In this document: in pieces, positions 1 to 7,478 of the stretch
Numbering within the stretch: position 1 is the first letter of the stretch
Layout of the letters: each line of letters starts with the position of its first letter
NCBI GenBank assembly: GCA_025351615.1
Contig: JANXVP010000158.1
Location: 1 to 16,275, forward strand
Source of the DNA: Ramlibacter sp.
GTDB lineage: Bacteria > Pseudomonadota > Gammaproteobacteria > Burkholderiales > Burkholderiaceae_C
Length of the DNA stretch: 16,275 bases
Direction of reading: 5' to 3'
Position numbers and translations under genes: made by a program
Notes under the pieces: model-generated
The model's database searches: none
What the model was told of the DNA's origin: nothing
What the model saw: only the letters and a program-made list of their open reading frames with translations

Positions 1-598
1 CTTCGTCGACTTGGTCTGCCTTTCGCACGCGCTGGTTGGTGAAGTCCTTTGCGTTCGGCGCCTTGCTTTCAATCAGCGCTTGCTGGCTGGCATACGCGCT
101 GTCGCCGTAGACGCGCTGCTCGTCACCGTGCAGCAGGTCAGCGTATTCCGATACCTTCCCCCAGTAGGTTTCATCGGCTTCAACGATGCCGGATGAACCG
201 GAGCCGCCGAGCATGCGAGTAGGTTCCGTCTTCATCGCTTCGCGGATGCGATGGCACATGAACCACGCCGTTTTGTACGTCACGCCGAGCATGCGCTCCA
301 GTTGCTTCGCGCTGATTCCTTTCTTGCTCGCGGCCATCAGGTGAACTGCTTGCAGCCAGAGGTGCAGGCCAACTTTTGAACGCTCGAACACTGTGCCGAC
401 CGTGACCGTAAAGGGTTCGCGGCAGTCAGCGCACTTGTAGAGGCCGGGACGATTGGTCTTGCCAGCCAAGACGTAGTGGTCACCGATCACGCCGCAATGA
501 GGGCACACGCGCCCATTCGGCCAGACTTGCCTTTCCAAGTAAACGCGGGCCTTGTCGGCGTCTTGAAACTGAGGTTGATTGAGTATTGCGTGTGCCAT
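1..598 (-). CDS. Chimeric transposase, IS1595-type N-terminus with IS5-type C-terminus (3' end off window)
   Basis: Reading the minus strand from the ATG at 598 gives 199 residues without a stop to the window edge. Residues 1-148 look like an IS1595-family transposase. There is a zinc ribbon (C32-x2-C35 and C56-x2-C59), the stretch EPFTVTVGTVFERSK, the segment GVTYKTAWFMCHRIREAM (about 105-122), and the catalytic-start motif EADETYWG (140-147, first Asp D142). From about residue 150 the protein switches to an IS5-type pattern: ADLLHGDE, then GDSAYAS (about 165-171, D166 as the likely second catalytic Asp) and AKDFTNQRVRK. The junction lies near bases 145-157. IS1595 members normally continue differently after DETY, so this looks like a recombinant between two insertion sequences. 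The fold may or may not be active. The region is visibly less GC-rich than the neighbouring genes, consistent with mobile DNA. The family assignment is from motif memory, and the remaining 3' part is unseen. Confidence 0.8.
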   Translation of the reverse strand, partial: MAHAILNQPQFQDADKARVYLERQVWPNGRVCPHCGVIGDHYVLAGKTNRPGLYKCADCREPFTVTVGTVFERSKVGLHLWLQAVHLMAASKKGISAKQLERMLGVTYKTAWFMCHRIREAMKTEPTRMLGGSGSSGIVEADETYWGKVSEYADLLHGDEQRVYGDSAYASQQALIESKAPNAKDFTNQRVRKADQVDE

Positions 599-620
599 GT
601 TCGCGCTCCAGTGAGCGAAC
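599..620. repeat. Small inverted repeat just upstream of the transposase start
   Basis: GTTCGC at 599-604 and GCGAAC at 615-620 are perfect inverted repeats around a 10-base spacer, directly abutting the transposase start codon at 598. In the transcript this could form a six-pair hairpin next to the initiation site and limit transposase translation. It could also be a subterminal repeat of the element. The symmetry is seen directly. Its role is inferred. Confidence 0.4.
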
Positions 621-647
621 TATGATCGAAAAGACTGGGGATGTCAA
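619..647 (-). promoter_or_regulatory. Sigma70-type promoter of the transposase
   Basis: On the minus strand a perfect -35 hexamer TTGACA (647 to 642) is separated by 17 bases from a -10 hexamer CATAGT (624 to 619). That spacing is optimal, and the promoter points at the transposase start at 598. It is one of the best sigma70 matches in the window. Confidence 0.65.
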
Positions 648-670
648 GTACATACTTCGCTTGTGGAATA

Positions 671-686
671 CTGTATAAAAATACAG
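671..686. promoter_or_regulatory. LexA binding site (SOS box) for imuA-imuB-dnaE2
   Basis: The sequence CTGTATAAAAATACAG matches the proteobacterial LexA consensus CTGT-N8-ACAG exactly, with an AT-rich centre. It is flanked by TA on the left and TC on the right, close to the full 20-bp consensus. A TATAAA at 674-679 inside the box is a plausible -10 element, so bound LexA would block RNA polymerase. I see no convincing -35. The position, about 40 bases before the imuA start at 723, fits known DNA-damage control of imuABC cassettes. Confidence 0.9.
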
Positions 687-722
687 TCTATTTCTGCTTT
701 GCCGATTGCCTGCTTCGCTCCC

Positions 723-1490
723 ATGTCCGCTCTTCGTTTACGCCCTGTTGCCGCTGCTCCGGCCGATCTGCCCCATGTCTGGCATGGACAGGAGATGGTC
801 TGCGCCGAGGCGGGAGCGATCTCCACCGGTTACCCGGTGCTGGATGCCGAATTGCCCGGCGGCGGTTGGCCCCTGGGTCTGGTCGAGGTCTTGCAGGACA
901 GGCCGGAACAGCATGTCTGGCAACTGACCGGGCCAGCCCTGGACCATGCATTGAAGTCGCAGGCCGGACCGGTGGTGCTGGTGGCTGCACCTTTCGATCC
1001 GTTCCTTTCCAGCCTGCAGGCGCACGGCATCCCGGCGGACAGGTTGCTCTGGGTCCGTGCCACCCAACCGGCCGAGCGGCTGTGGGCGGCGGAACAGGCG
1101 TTGCGTTGCGGCGAAGTGGCGGGCGTGCTGGCCTGGTTACCGAAAGCCAGCAGCACCGAATTGCGGCGGCTGCAGATGGCCGCCCAGCAGCACAGCCGAC
1201 TGCTGTTCGTGTTTCGCTCGTTGCGCTGCGCCCAGGACGCATCGCCGGCTCGCGTGCGCCTGCAAGTGACAGGGACCGAAGCGATGGAGGTCCGGATTCT
1301 CAAGCGCCGCGGCCCGTCACTCGCAACGACGCTGTTGTTGCCGGCGCACCCGGCCCGGTTGGCGGCCCTGCTCGAGGCCCGCAAATTCCGTCCGGCTTCC
1401 AGGCCCCATCTGGCGCGATTGTCCCCTGCGCCGACTGCCATCCCCGGCAGGAGATTGCATGCTCTGGATCGCATTGCTGCCCCCGGATGA
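723..1490 (+). CDS. imuA: ImuA, RecA-like translesion DNA synthesis accessory protein
   Basis: This 255-residue protein is the first gene of an SOS-controlled mutagenesis cassette. ImuA proteins (also called SulA-like or ImuA') are RecA-fold partners that support the ImuB-DnaE2 mutasome. The sequence shows the family's opening pattern of an invariant-gene segment followed by GYPVLDAELPGGGWPLGLVEVL (about residues 38-59). It then has RecA-like strands such as PVVLVAAPFDP and LLWVRATQPAERLWAAEQAL. No Walker A P-loop is visible, so ATP binding is doubtful, as is common for ImuA. The frame is open from a GTG at 663, but that codon lies upstream of the LexA box and any likely transcription start, so the ATG at 723 (MSALRLRP) is preferred. 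No clear Shine-Dalgarno site precedes it. The 3' end overlaps imuB by 32 bases, implying translational coupling. Confidence 0.85.
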   Translation: MSALRLRPVAAAPADLPHVWHGQEMVCAEAGAISTGYPVLDAELPGGGWPLGLVEVLQDRPEQHVWQLTGPALDHALKSQAGPVVLVAAPFDPFLSSLQAHGIPADRLLWVRATQPAERLWAAEQALRCGEVAGVLAWLPKASSTELRRLQMAAQQHSRLLFVFRSLRCAQDASPARVRLQVTGTEAMEVRILKRRGPSLATTLLLPAHPARLAALLEARKFRPASRPHLARLSPAPTAIPGRRLHALDRIAAPG

Positions 1491-2769
1491 CCACGCGCTG
1501 GCGCCGTGGGGATGGTGGGCATTGCGGTTCACGCCCCGGGTCGCCAATGTCGATGAAGCCTTGCTGCTGGAACTGTCCGGCTCGCTTCGGCTGTGGGGCG
1601 GACGCAAGTCCCTCCTGACGCTCCTGTTCGAGGGCAACCCGGATCTCTCCCGGCCGCAATGGTCGCAAGGGGCGACTTCCCTGATCGCTCTTGGCTTGTT
1701 GCGGCACAAGCTGCTGGGCCGGCCTTTGCCTTCGCAAGCCCGCGAACTGCCGCTCGACACATTGACAGCGGCTCGCGAGCATGTGGACACCCTGGCGCGC
1801 TCCGGCTGCCGTACCTGGGGCGATCTGAAGGCGCTGCCCCGGGGCGGAGTCTCCCGACGTTTCGGGGCGGCGCTGCTCGATGCGATGGACCGCGCGACCG
1901 GCACCCGGCCGGAGCGCTACCCCTGGCTGGCCCTGCCCGAAATCTTCGACCAGAAGATGGAACTGCCGGCGCTGGCCACCAGCGCACCGGAGTTGCTGTT
2001 GTGCGCGAACCGCTTGCTCTCGCACTTGCAGTTGTGGCTGCAAATGCGGCAACGCGGAGTTCTGGCATTCGAACTCGAATGGACGCTGGACCTGAAACGG
2101 CTCGACGGCGTGAACCTGCCGGCGCAGGAGCAACTTGTGATCCGGACCGCCCAGCCGACCCAGGACATGACGCACCTGCGCAAGCTGGTGAATGAAAATC
2201 TCGATCGGGCGAGGCTCGGTGCGCCTGCCAACCACTTGCGCCTGCGCTCGTTGGAAACCATTCCCTGGGCCGGCGCGAGCCAGAGCCTGCTGGTCGAGGA
2301 CAAAGTCAAGGGCGGCCCCTTGCACCAGCTGGTCGAGCGTCTCAGCGCCCGGCTGGGCGCGCAGCAGGTGGTCGTGGCGCAAGCTGTTGCCGATCATCGG
2401 CCCGAGCACTGCCAGCGCTGGGTTCCTGCCAATCAGGTTCCCTCAGCGGGCGCAATGCGTGGCCGGGCCCCGGCGCCGCCATCGGATGCGATCCATCCGC
2501 CCTGGCTGTTGCCGCATCCCCTGCGGCTGGCGGTCCAGAGAGACACACCGCAATACCAGGGCCCGCTGCGTCTGCTGACCCGGCCTCAGCGCATCGAAGC
2601 CGGCTGGTGGGATGAAGAAGGAAAGGGGCTGGCGCTGCGCGATTACTTCATTGCCCGCAGCGAGAAAGCGGGACTGGTCTGGATTTATCGGGAGCGTCCG
2701 GCTTCGCTGCCTGACACCGGGTCGCAGCCGGCGCAGGCGCGCTGGTTTCTGCAAGGCCTCTATGCCTGA
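1459..2769 (+). CDS. imuB: ImuB, Y-family polymerase-like mutasome hub protein
   Basis: The product is 436 residues. ImuB belongs to the Y-family DNA polymerases but is catalytically inactive. It connects DnaE2 and ImuA to the beta clamp during damage-induced mutagenesis. Seen here are the palm-type segment FTPRVANVDEALLLELSGSLRLWGG (about 24-48), helix-hairpin-helix-like text (CRTWGDLKALPRGGVSRRFG), a little-finger region, and the ImuB-typical tail with GPLRLLTRPQRIEAGWWD and a final RWFLQGLYA. The usual Y-family first catalytic Asp motif near the N-terminus is replaced by MLWIALLPPDD, and the roughly 60 residues that normally follow in ImuB are missing. The protein is therefore shorter than typical ImuB (about 480-500). 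An AGGAGA at 1449-1454 supports the ATG at 1459. The stop overlaps the dnaE2 start by 8 bases. Confidence 0.9.
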   Translation: MLWIALLPPDDHALAPWGWWALRFTPRVANVDEALLLELSGSLRLWGGRKSLLTLLFEGNPDLSRPQWSQGATSLIALGLLRHKLLGRPLPSQARELPLDTLTAAREHVDTLARSGCRTWGDLKALPRGGVSRRFGAALLDAMDRATGTRPERYPWLALPEIFDQKMELPALATSAPELLLCANRLLSHLQLWLQMRQRGVLAFELEWTLDLKRLDGVNLPAQEQLVIRTAQPTQDMTHLRKLVNENLDRARLGAPANHLRLRSLETIPWAGASQSLLVEDKVKGGPLHQLVERLSARLGAQQVVVAQAVADHRPEHCQRWVPANQVPSAGAMRGRAPAPPSDAIHPPWLLPHPLRLAVQRDTPQYQGPLRLLTRPQRIEAGWWDEEGKGLALRDYFIARSEKAGLVWIYRERPASLPDTGSQPAQARWFLQGLYA

Positions 2770-5700
2770 ATACCCCGACAAGGATCTGCAGTCCGGCCCT
2801 TCGGCCGGGCCGCAGTTGCCGCCGGCCCAATCGGAACGGGCGGCCCGATTGCTGCCGGGTTATGCGGAACTGCATTGCATCAGCAACTTCAGTTTCCAGC
2901 GCGGCGCCTCCCATCCGGAAGAACTGGTGCGACGGGCCTACCAACTCGGCTACGAGGCGCTTGCCATCACCGATGAATGCTCGGTGGCCGGGGTCGTGCG
3001 TGCCCATGTGGGCCTCAAACATTACCTGCAGGAGCTGGAGCGGCTGGAACAGGAGCAGCCGGAGCAAGGGCTGCTTCGCCATCCCTTCAAGCTGCTGTTG
3101 GGGAGCGAGTTCGTTTTCCCCCAGGGCCGGCTGGTGGCCATCGCCAGGGATCTCCCAGGATGGGGCGGCCTGTGCCAGTTCATCAGCGCGGCTCGCCTGG
3201 GCCAGGGCATCGTCAAAGGGCAGTACCAGGTCGGATGGGATCAAAGCGACCTGAATTTCCTGCAGGGCTGCGAGGTGGTCTGGTTGCCACGGCGCGTCTG
3301 CGGTGTCGCCATGGATGGAGTCGATCAAGCGCAACTGCTGCAGCGCCTGCGGCAACGTTTCACTTCGCATCTGTGGCTGGGCGCCGAGTTGCTGCATGAC
3401 CTGGACGACGAACTCTGGCTGGCAGGATTGCTGGACCTGTCGCAGGGCTCAGGCGTGCCCCTGGTCGCTGCGGGCGACGTCCACATGCATGTGCGGTCCC
3501 GCAAGCTCCTGCAGGACGTGATCACCGCGGTGCAGCAAGGCAGGCGCGTGAGCGAATGCGGCTTTGCCTTGCAGTCGAACGCGGAGCGGCACCTGCGATC
3601 GCGTCTGCGGCTGGGCCGCATCCATGCCCCGGCCCTGCTGGCAAATACGCTGGAGGTGGCTGCGCGCTGCAGTTTCAGCCTGGATGAGATCCGGTACAAC
3701 TACCCTCTGGAAACAGTGCCGCCGGGCCAGACTCCCCTGGGAGCGCTGGCCCGGCTGACGCTGCGGGGAGGGTACAGGCGCTATGGCGGGCGGATTCCGC
3801 AACAGCACCGAAAGCAGATCCGCCACGAGCTGCGCCTGATCCGGATCAAGCAGTACGAGATGTATTTCCTGACGGTCGAGGACATCGTGCGTTTCGCGCG
3901 CAGCCAGGGCATCCTGTGCCAGGGACGGGGCTCGGCTGCCAACTCCACCGTCTGCTACTGCCTGCACATCACCGAGGTGCCGCCGGAGATGACCAGCCTG
4001 CTGTTCGAGCGCTTCATCAGCATCGAGCGCAACGAGCCGCCGGACATCGACGTCGATTTCGAACACCAGCGCCGGGAGGAGGTGATCCAGTACATCTACG
4101 GCAAGTATGGACGCGAGCGGGCGGCCATTGCCGCGGTCGTGGTGCGCTACCGTTCCCGAATGGCGATCCGCGACGTGGGCAAGGCCCTGGGGGTCGATGC
4201 GGCGCTGGTCAATGCCTTTGCCAGGGATCATTTCTGGTTCGATCGCGAGATCCTCACGCAGCGCCTGATGGAAGTCGCCCGCAGCATCGGCGTGCAAGAA
4301 AAGCCATGGAAGATCTCTCACTGGCTGGATCTGGCCTTCCAGCTGCGCGGCTTTCCGCGCCATCTGAGCCAGCACGTCGGCGGCTTCGTCCTGACCCAGA
4401 CGGCCTTGACCAAACTGGTGCCGGTGGAGAACGCGGCGATGCAGGACCGTTCCATCATCCAGTGGGAAAAAGACGATCTCGAGGCAGTCGGCTTGATGAA
4501 GGTCGATGTGCTGGCGCTCGGGATGCTCACTGCATTGCGACGCACTCTGGAAATGCGAGAGCAGTGGCGAGGAGAAAAGTGGTCGCTGGCCGACATCCCC
4601 AAGGAAGACCCCGCCACCTACGACATGATCTGCGCCGCCGACACGGTGGGCGTGTTCCAGATCGAAAGCCGGGCCCAGATGTCGATGCTGCCGCGCCTGA
4701 AGCCGCGCAAGTTCTACGACCTGGTGGTGGAGGTGGCGATCGTGCGGCCCGGACCGATCCAGGGCGGCATGGTCCATCCCTATCTGAAGCGGCGATTGCA
4801 TCCCGAACTCGTCACCTATCCGGGCGAGGCCCTGCGGGAAGCCCTCGGCCGGACGCTGGGCGTGCCGATCTTCCAGGAGCAGGTGATGCAGGTGGCGATT
4901 CTCGCCGCCGGATTCACGCCCGGCGAGGCCGACCGGCTGCGCCGTTCGATGGCGGCCTGGAAGTACCACGGCGACGTCAGCATCTTCTACGACCGGCTCG
5001 TCAACGGCATGGTGGAGCGGGGCTATGAGCGCGAGTTCGCGCACAACATCTTCAAGCAGATCGAAGGCTTCGGCGAATACGGCTTTCCCGAGAGCCATGC
5101 CGCCAGCTTCGCTTTGCTGGCCTACAGCAGCAGCTGGATGAAGCGGCATGAACCCGGCTGTTTTCTCGCCGGCATTCTTAACTCCCAGCCTATGGGGTTC
5201 TACACCCCCTCGCAACTGATCCAGGATGCGAAGCGCCATGGGGTGGAGGTCAGGCCTGTGGATGTGACATCGAGCAGTGTCGACTGCACGCTCGAACCAG
5301 CAGCGGGTGCGACCGGTCATGACCAGACGCCGGGGCTGGGAAATGTGCTTCAGCCTTGTGTGCGGCTGGGCTTGCGCATGGTCGGCAACCTGAGCGACAA
5401 AGGCGCCGGGCGGATCGTGCAGGCGCGCGATGCTGGAGCTTTTATGCGTGTGGAGGACCTGGCACTGAGGGCCGACCTCGACCTCAAGGACATGAATGCG
5501 CTGGCCGCTGCCGACGCTTTGTCGAGCCTGGCCGGCCATCGTCGGCAGCAAGCCTGGGCCGCATCCGGACAACGCCGCGCGCCGCCCCTGCTCAAGGATG
5601 CGCCGATCGAGGAACAGCCCCTGCAACTCCCGCCGGCCAGTGAGGCAGAGGACATCGTTTTCGACTACGCGGCCACGGGCCTCACCTTGCGCCGCCATCC

Positions 5701-6079
5701 GCTGGCGCTGCTGCGGCCGCGGCTGGAAAAAATGAAGCTGCTCACGTCCACCCAGTTAGGGCCGCTTCAACACGGCACCTTGGTGCGGGCATGCGGCATT
5801 GTCACAGTGCGCCAGCGCCCTCCCACCGCCAAGGGAACAGTGTTCGTGACGCTGGAAGACGAGACCGGCACCGTGAACGTGATCGTCTGGAACCACGTGG
5901 TGGAGGCCCAGCGCGATGCCTTGCTCAAGTCACGCCTGCTCGCTGTGGAAGGCGTGTGGCAGCGGGATCTGGAAAGCGGCGGCAAGGTGCGCCATCTGCT
6001 GGCTAGCAAGCTCAAGGACCTGACACCGTTGCTGGGAAGGCTGGCGCAGCAGGGCACGGCCAGCCGCGACTTTCATTGA
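2762..6079 (+). CDS. dnaE2: DnaE2 (ImuC), error-prone C-family DNA polymerase III alpha subunit
   Basis: This 1105-residue protein is the polymerase of the ImuABC mutasome. It copies past DNA lesions during the SOS response and causes induced mutagenesis. Domains in order are a PHP domain from about residue 34 (YAELHCISNFSF, then ITDE at 69-72), then the polymerase core with GRGSAANS at 388-395 and the PDIDVDFE catalytic motif (D428 and D430). Next come a fingers/thumb region with RPGPIQGGMVHPYL and LGVPIFQEQVMQVA, a tandem helix-hairpin-helix region, and a C-terminal OB fold near 1005-1045 (GTVFVTLEDETGTVNVIVW). The length and motif order are typical for DnaE2 rather than the replicative DnaE1, which is longer. 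The start ATG at 2762 overlaps the imuB stop (2767-2769), so the two are coupled. The frame stays open further upstream, but that would lie wholly inside imuB. Confidence 0.95.
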   Translation: MPEYPDKDLQSGPSAGPQLPPAQSERAARLLPGYAELHCISNFSFQRGASHPEELVRRAYQLGYEALAITDECSVAGVVRAHVGLKHYLQELERLEQEQPEQGLLRHPFKLLLGSEFVFPQGRLVAIARDLPGWGGLCQFISAARLGQGIVKGQYQVGWDQSDLNFLQGCEVVWLPRRVCGVAMDGVDQAQLLQRLRQRFTSHLWLGAELLHDLDDELWLAGLLDLSQGSGVPLVAAGDVHMHVRSRKLLQDVITAVQQGRRVSECGFALQSNAERHLRSRLRLGRIHAPALLANTLEVAARCSFSLDEIRYNYPLETVPPGQTPLGALARLTLRGGYRRYGGRIPQQHRKQIRHELRLIRIKQYEMYFLTVEDIVRFARSQGILCQGRGSAANSTVCYCLHITEVPPEMTSLLFERFISIERNEPPDIDVDFEHQRREEVIQYIYGKYGRERAAIAAVVVRYRSRMAIRDVGKALGVDAALVNAFARDHFWFDREILTQRLMEVARSIGVQEKPWKISHWLDLAFQLRGFPRHLSQHVGGFVLTQTALTKLVPVENAAMQDRSIIQWEKDDLEAVGLMKVDVLALGMLTALRRTLEMREQWRGEKWSLADIPKEDPATYDMICAADTVGVFQIESRAQMSMLPRLKPRKFYDLVVEVAIVRPGPIQGGMVHPYLKRRLHPELVTYPGEALREALGRTLGVPIFQEQVMQVAILAAGFTPGEADRLRRSMAAWKYHGDVSIFYDRLVNGMVERGYEREFAHNIFKQIEGFGEYGFPESHAASFALLAYSSSWMKRHEPGCFLAGILNSQPMGFYTPSQLIQDAKRHGVEVRPVDVTSSSVDCTLEPAAGATGHDQTPGLGNVLQPCVRLGLRMVGNLSDKGAGRIVQARDAGAFMRVEDLALRADLDLKDMNALAAADALSSLAGHRRQQAWAASGQRRAPPLLKDAPIEEQPLQLPPASEAEDIVFDYAATGLTLRRHPLALLRPRLEKMKLLTSTQLGPLQHGTLVRACGIVTVRQRPPTAKGTVFVTLEDETGTVNVIVWNHVVEAQRDALLKSRLLAVEGVWQRDLESGGKVRHLLASKLKDLTPLLGRLAQQGTASRDFH

Positions 6080-6152
6080 GCCAGCTTGCCAGCCGCTCAG
6101 CCCCCAGCGCTTAATGGGGCGCGCGGCACGCACCGCACGGGGAGACACCACA

Positions 6153-7175
6153 ATGGATTGGTTCGAACGCATCACCGGTTTCAAGGAGCTGGACTACGCG
6201 CAAACCAAAGCGGCCCTCAGCGTCGTGGACGGCAAGCTGCGCTCCGCGCATACCGACCGTGCCTGCTTCGTCGGGACGCTCGAGACACCCAGCCTGGAGC
6301 AGCTGCGCCAGCGCACGCGCCACATCGTCGCCGGATCCACCGGTGAACTGAAAGTTTCCAGCTTGCAGGGCGACGTGCGCAGGCTGCACACCCAGCCGCT
6401 CAACAACGGCGCCTTGTTCCAGGTGGCGTCGCAGTTCAACCTGCTCGAGATGGTGGGACCGGATGTGATCCCCGAGGCCGGAGTGACCGCTTATCAGCAG
6501 GACCGCACCCAAGGCCCTGCTTGCGCCATTGCCGCCGGCGCCGCGGCGATCTTCCGCAACTATCTGGTCCCGCTCGACGGCGGCACAGGCCAGACCAGCG
6601 AGCGCCAGATCGACTGCCTTGCCGACCTGGGGAAAGCCCTGGCGGGTGATGGCGGCCAGCTTTGGCAGATGCGCAACGGTTACGCGCTCTGCTCGCAACA
6701 AGGGCTCGCAACCATCGACGGCGTGATCGCTGGCATGTCGCCCGCGGCCCTGGACGGGTTACGCGGACAGCTGCGGATCGGGCTGCATTGGGGTGTGGAG
6801 GCGACTGAATCGGCGACGCCGGGCCAACGGGTGTCGCAGGCTTTCTGCTCGGCCCTGCCGGTTGCCTATACATCGGTCCCTGCCCCCCACTGGAAGCGGT
6901 TTGCGACGCTGGTCCTGGAAGCCGCTTACGAAGCGACATTGCTCGGCGCTCTGCTCAATCGGGAGCAGACCGGTTGCCCGACGGTGTTCCTCACCAGTCT
7001 GGGCGGCGGCGCCTTCGGCAACGACCCGGCCTGGATCGAGGGCGCCATGGCCCGTGCCTTGGAAACGGTTCGCAGTTGCGAGCTGGATGTTCGCGTCGTC
7101 AGCTTCGGCGGTGGCGCGCAGGCAAGGAAACAAGCCGGTCTGGAGCGGGCGATGGGAATCGAACCCACGTCTTGA
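6153..7175 (+). CDS. Conserved protein of unknown function; 3' end overlaps tRNA-Gly
   Basis: The 340-residue product starts MDWFERITGF. I recognise it as a widespread bacterial conserved hypothetical but cannot name a function. Conserved-looking blocks are NNGALFQVASQFNLLEM, DRTQGPACAIAAGAA, RNYLVPLDGGTGQTSERQ, QLWQMRNGYALC, SQAFCSALPVAY, FATLVLEAAYEATLLGAL and TSLGGGAFGNDPAWIEGAMARAL. The Gly-rich GGGAFGN loop and mixed hydrophobic strands faintly recall nucleotide or ADP-ribose-binding macro-type folds, but that is only a guess. No signal peptide or membrane span is evident. GGGGAGA at 6139-6145, seven bases before the ATG at 6153, decides the start. It lies 73 bases after dnaE2 and could be read through from the SOS operon. 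The last dozen residues (ending RAMGIEPTS) are encoded by the antisense of the tRNA gene at 7141-7214, so the natural C-terminus may have been altered. Confidence 0.75.
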   Translation: MDWFERITGFKELDYAQTKAALSVVDGKLRSAHTDRACFVGTLETPSLEQLRQRTRHIVAGSTGELKVSSLQGDVRRLHTQPLNNGALFQVASQFNLLEMVGPDVIPEAGVTAYQQDRTQGPACAIAAGAAAIFRNYLVPLDGGTGQTSERQIDCLADLGKALAGDGGQLWQMRNGYALCSQQGLATIDGVIAGMSPAALDGLRGQLRIGLHWGVEATESATPGQRVSQAFCSALPVAYTSVPAPHWKRFATLVLEAAYEATLLGALLNREQTGCPTVFLTSLGGGAFGNDPAWIEGAMARALETVRSCELDVRVVSFGGGAQARKQAGLERAMGIEPTS

Positions 7176-7214
7176 GCTTGGGAAGCTCAGGTCCTGCCAT
7201 TGAACGACGCCCGC
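7141..7214 (-). tRNA. tRNA-Gly, anticodon CCC
   Basis: The minus strand from 7214 to 7141 folds as a complete 74-nt tRNA with encoded CCA. The acceptor stem GCGGGCG pairs perfectly with CGCCCGC, followed by discriminator T and CCA (7143-7141). The anticodon arm is TGAGC-TTCCCAA-GCTCA, giving anticodon CCC, which reads the glycine codon GGG. The T arm GTGGG-TTCGATT-CCCAT is canonical. Its 3' 35 bases are overlapped in antisense by the convergent gene at 6153-7175. Confidence 0.96.
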
Positions 7215-7478
7215 GTTTCAGCATTGAATTCTAAGGCGGTTTCAAGAGCGGATGAACAGCGCTGGCCCAGCACTGCTGCAGGTTCACCGCAGCCGGCATG
7301 AAGGAATACCCTTGGTCGCGTTTGGGCGGGTCTGAAATATATTGGTTCTCGCTGAATATTTTGCTGCGCGCGTGCGCCGCAGACTCTCGGCGGCAAACCC
7401 CGAGCGCATGCAGGCATCAGCGATCCATGCATCCATCCACCGTTTGCTATTTGCAGACCAACAAACCAGGCGCAAGAC
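7215..7478. promoter_or_regulatory. Intergenic region, probable liv-operon promoter zone
   Basis: These 264 bases separate the tRNA gene from the liv operon and hold no credible gene. An AT-rich patch at 7331-7361 stands out against the GC-rich background. It contains TATATT at 7338-7343, a possible -10. It also has an imperfect direct repeat, CTGAAATAT (7332-7340) and CTGAATATT (7352-7360), spaced exactly 20 bases. AAATAT (7335-7340) and ATATTT (7356-7361) form an inverted repeat. This could be an operator next to the promoter. I find no convincing -35 hexamer at a good distance. Confidence 0.3.

Noticed and set aside
663..722. GTG at 663 as the start of imuA (20 extra residues)
   Set aside because: It lies upstream of and across the LexA box and before any likely transcription start; the ATG at 723 gives the expected ImuA N-terminus.
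3449..5698. Long open frame antisense to dnaE2 (about 749 codons)
   Set aside because: Shadow of a GC-rich coding strand; low-complexity His/Gln/Arg-rich translation, no motifs, and dnaE2 is certain.
6100..6120. GCCCC/GGGGC hairpin as terminator after dnaE2
   Set aside because: Eleven-base loop and no T-run; too weak to call a terminator.
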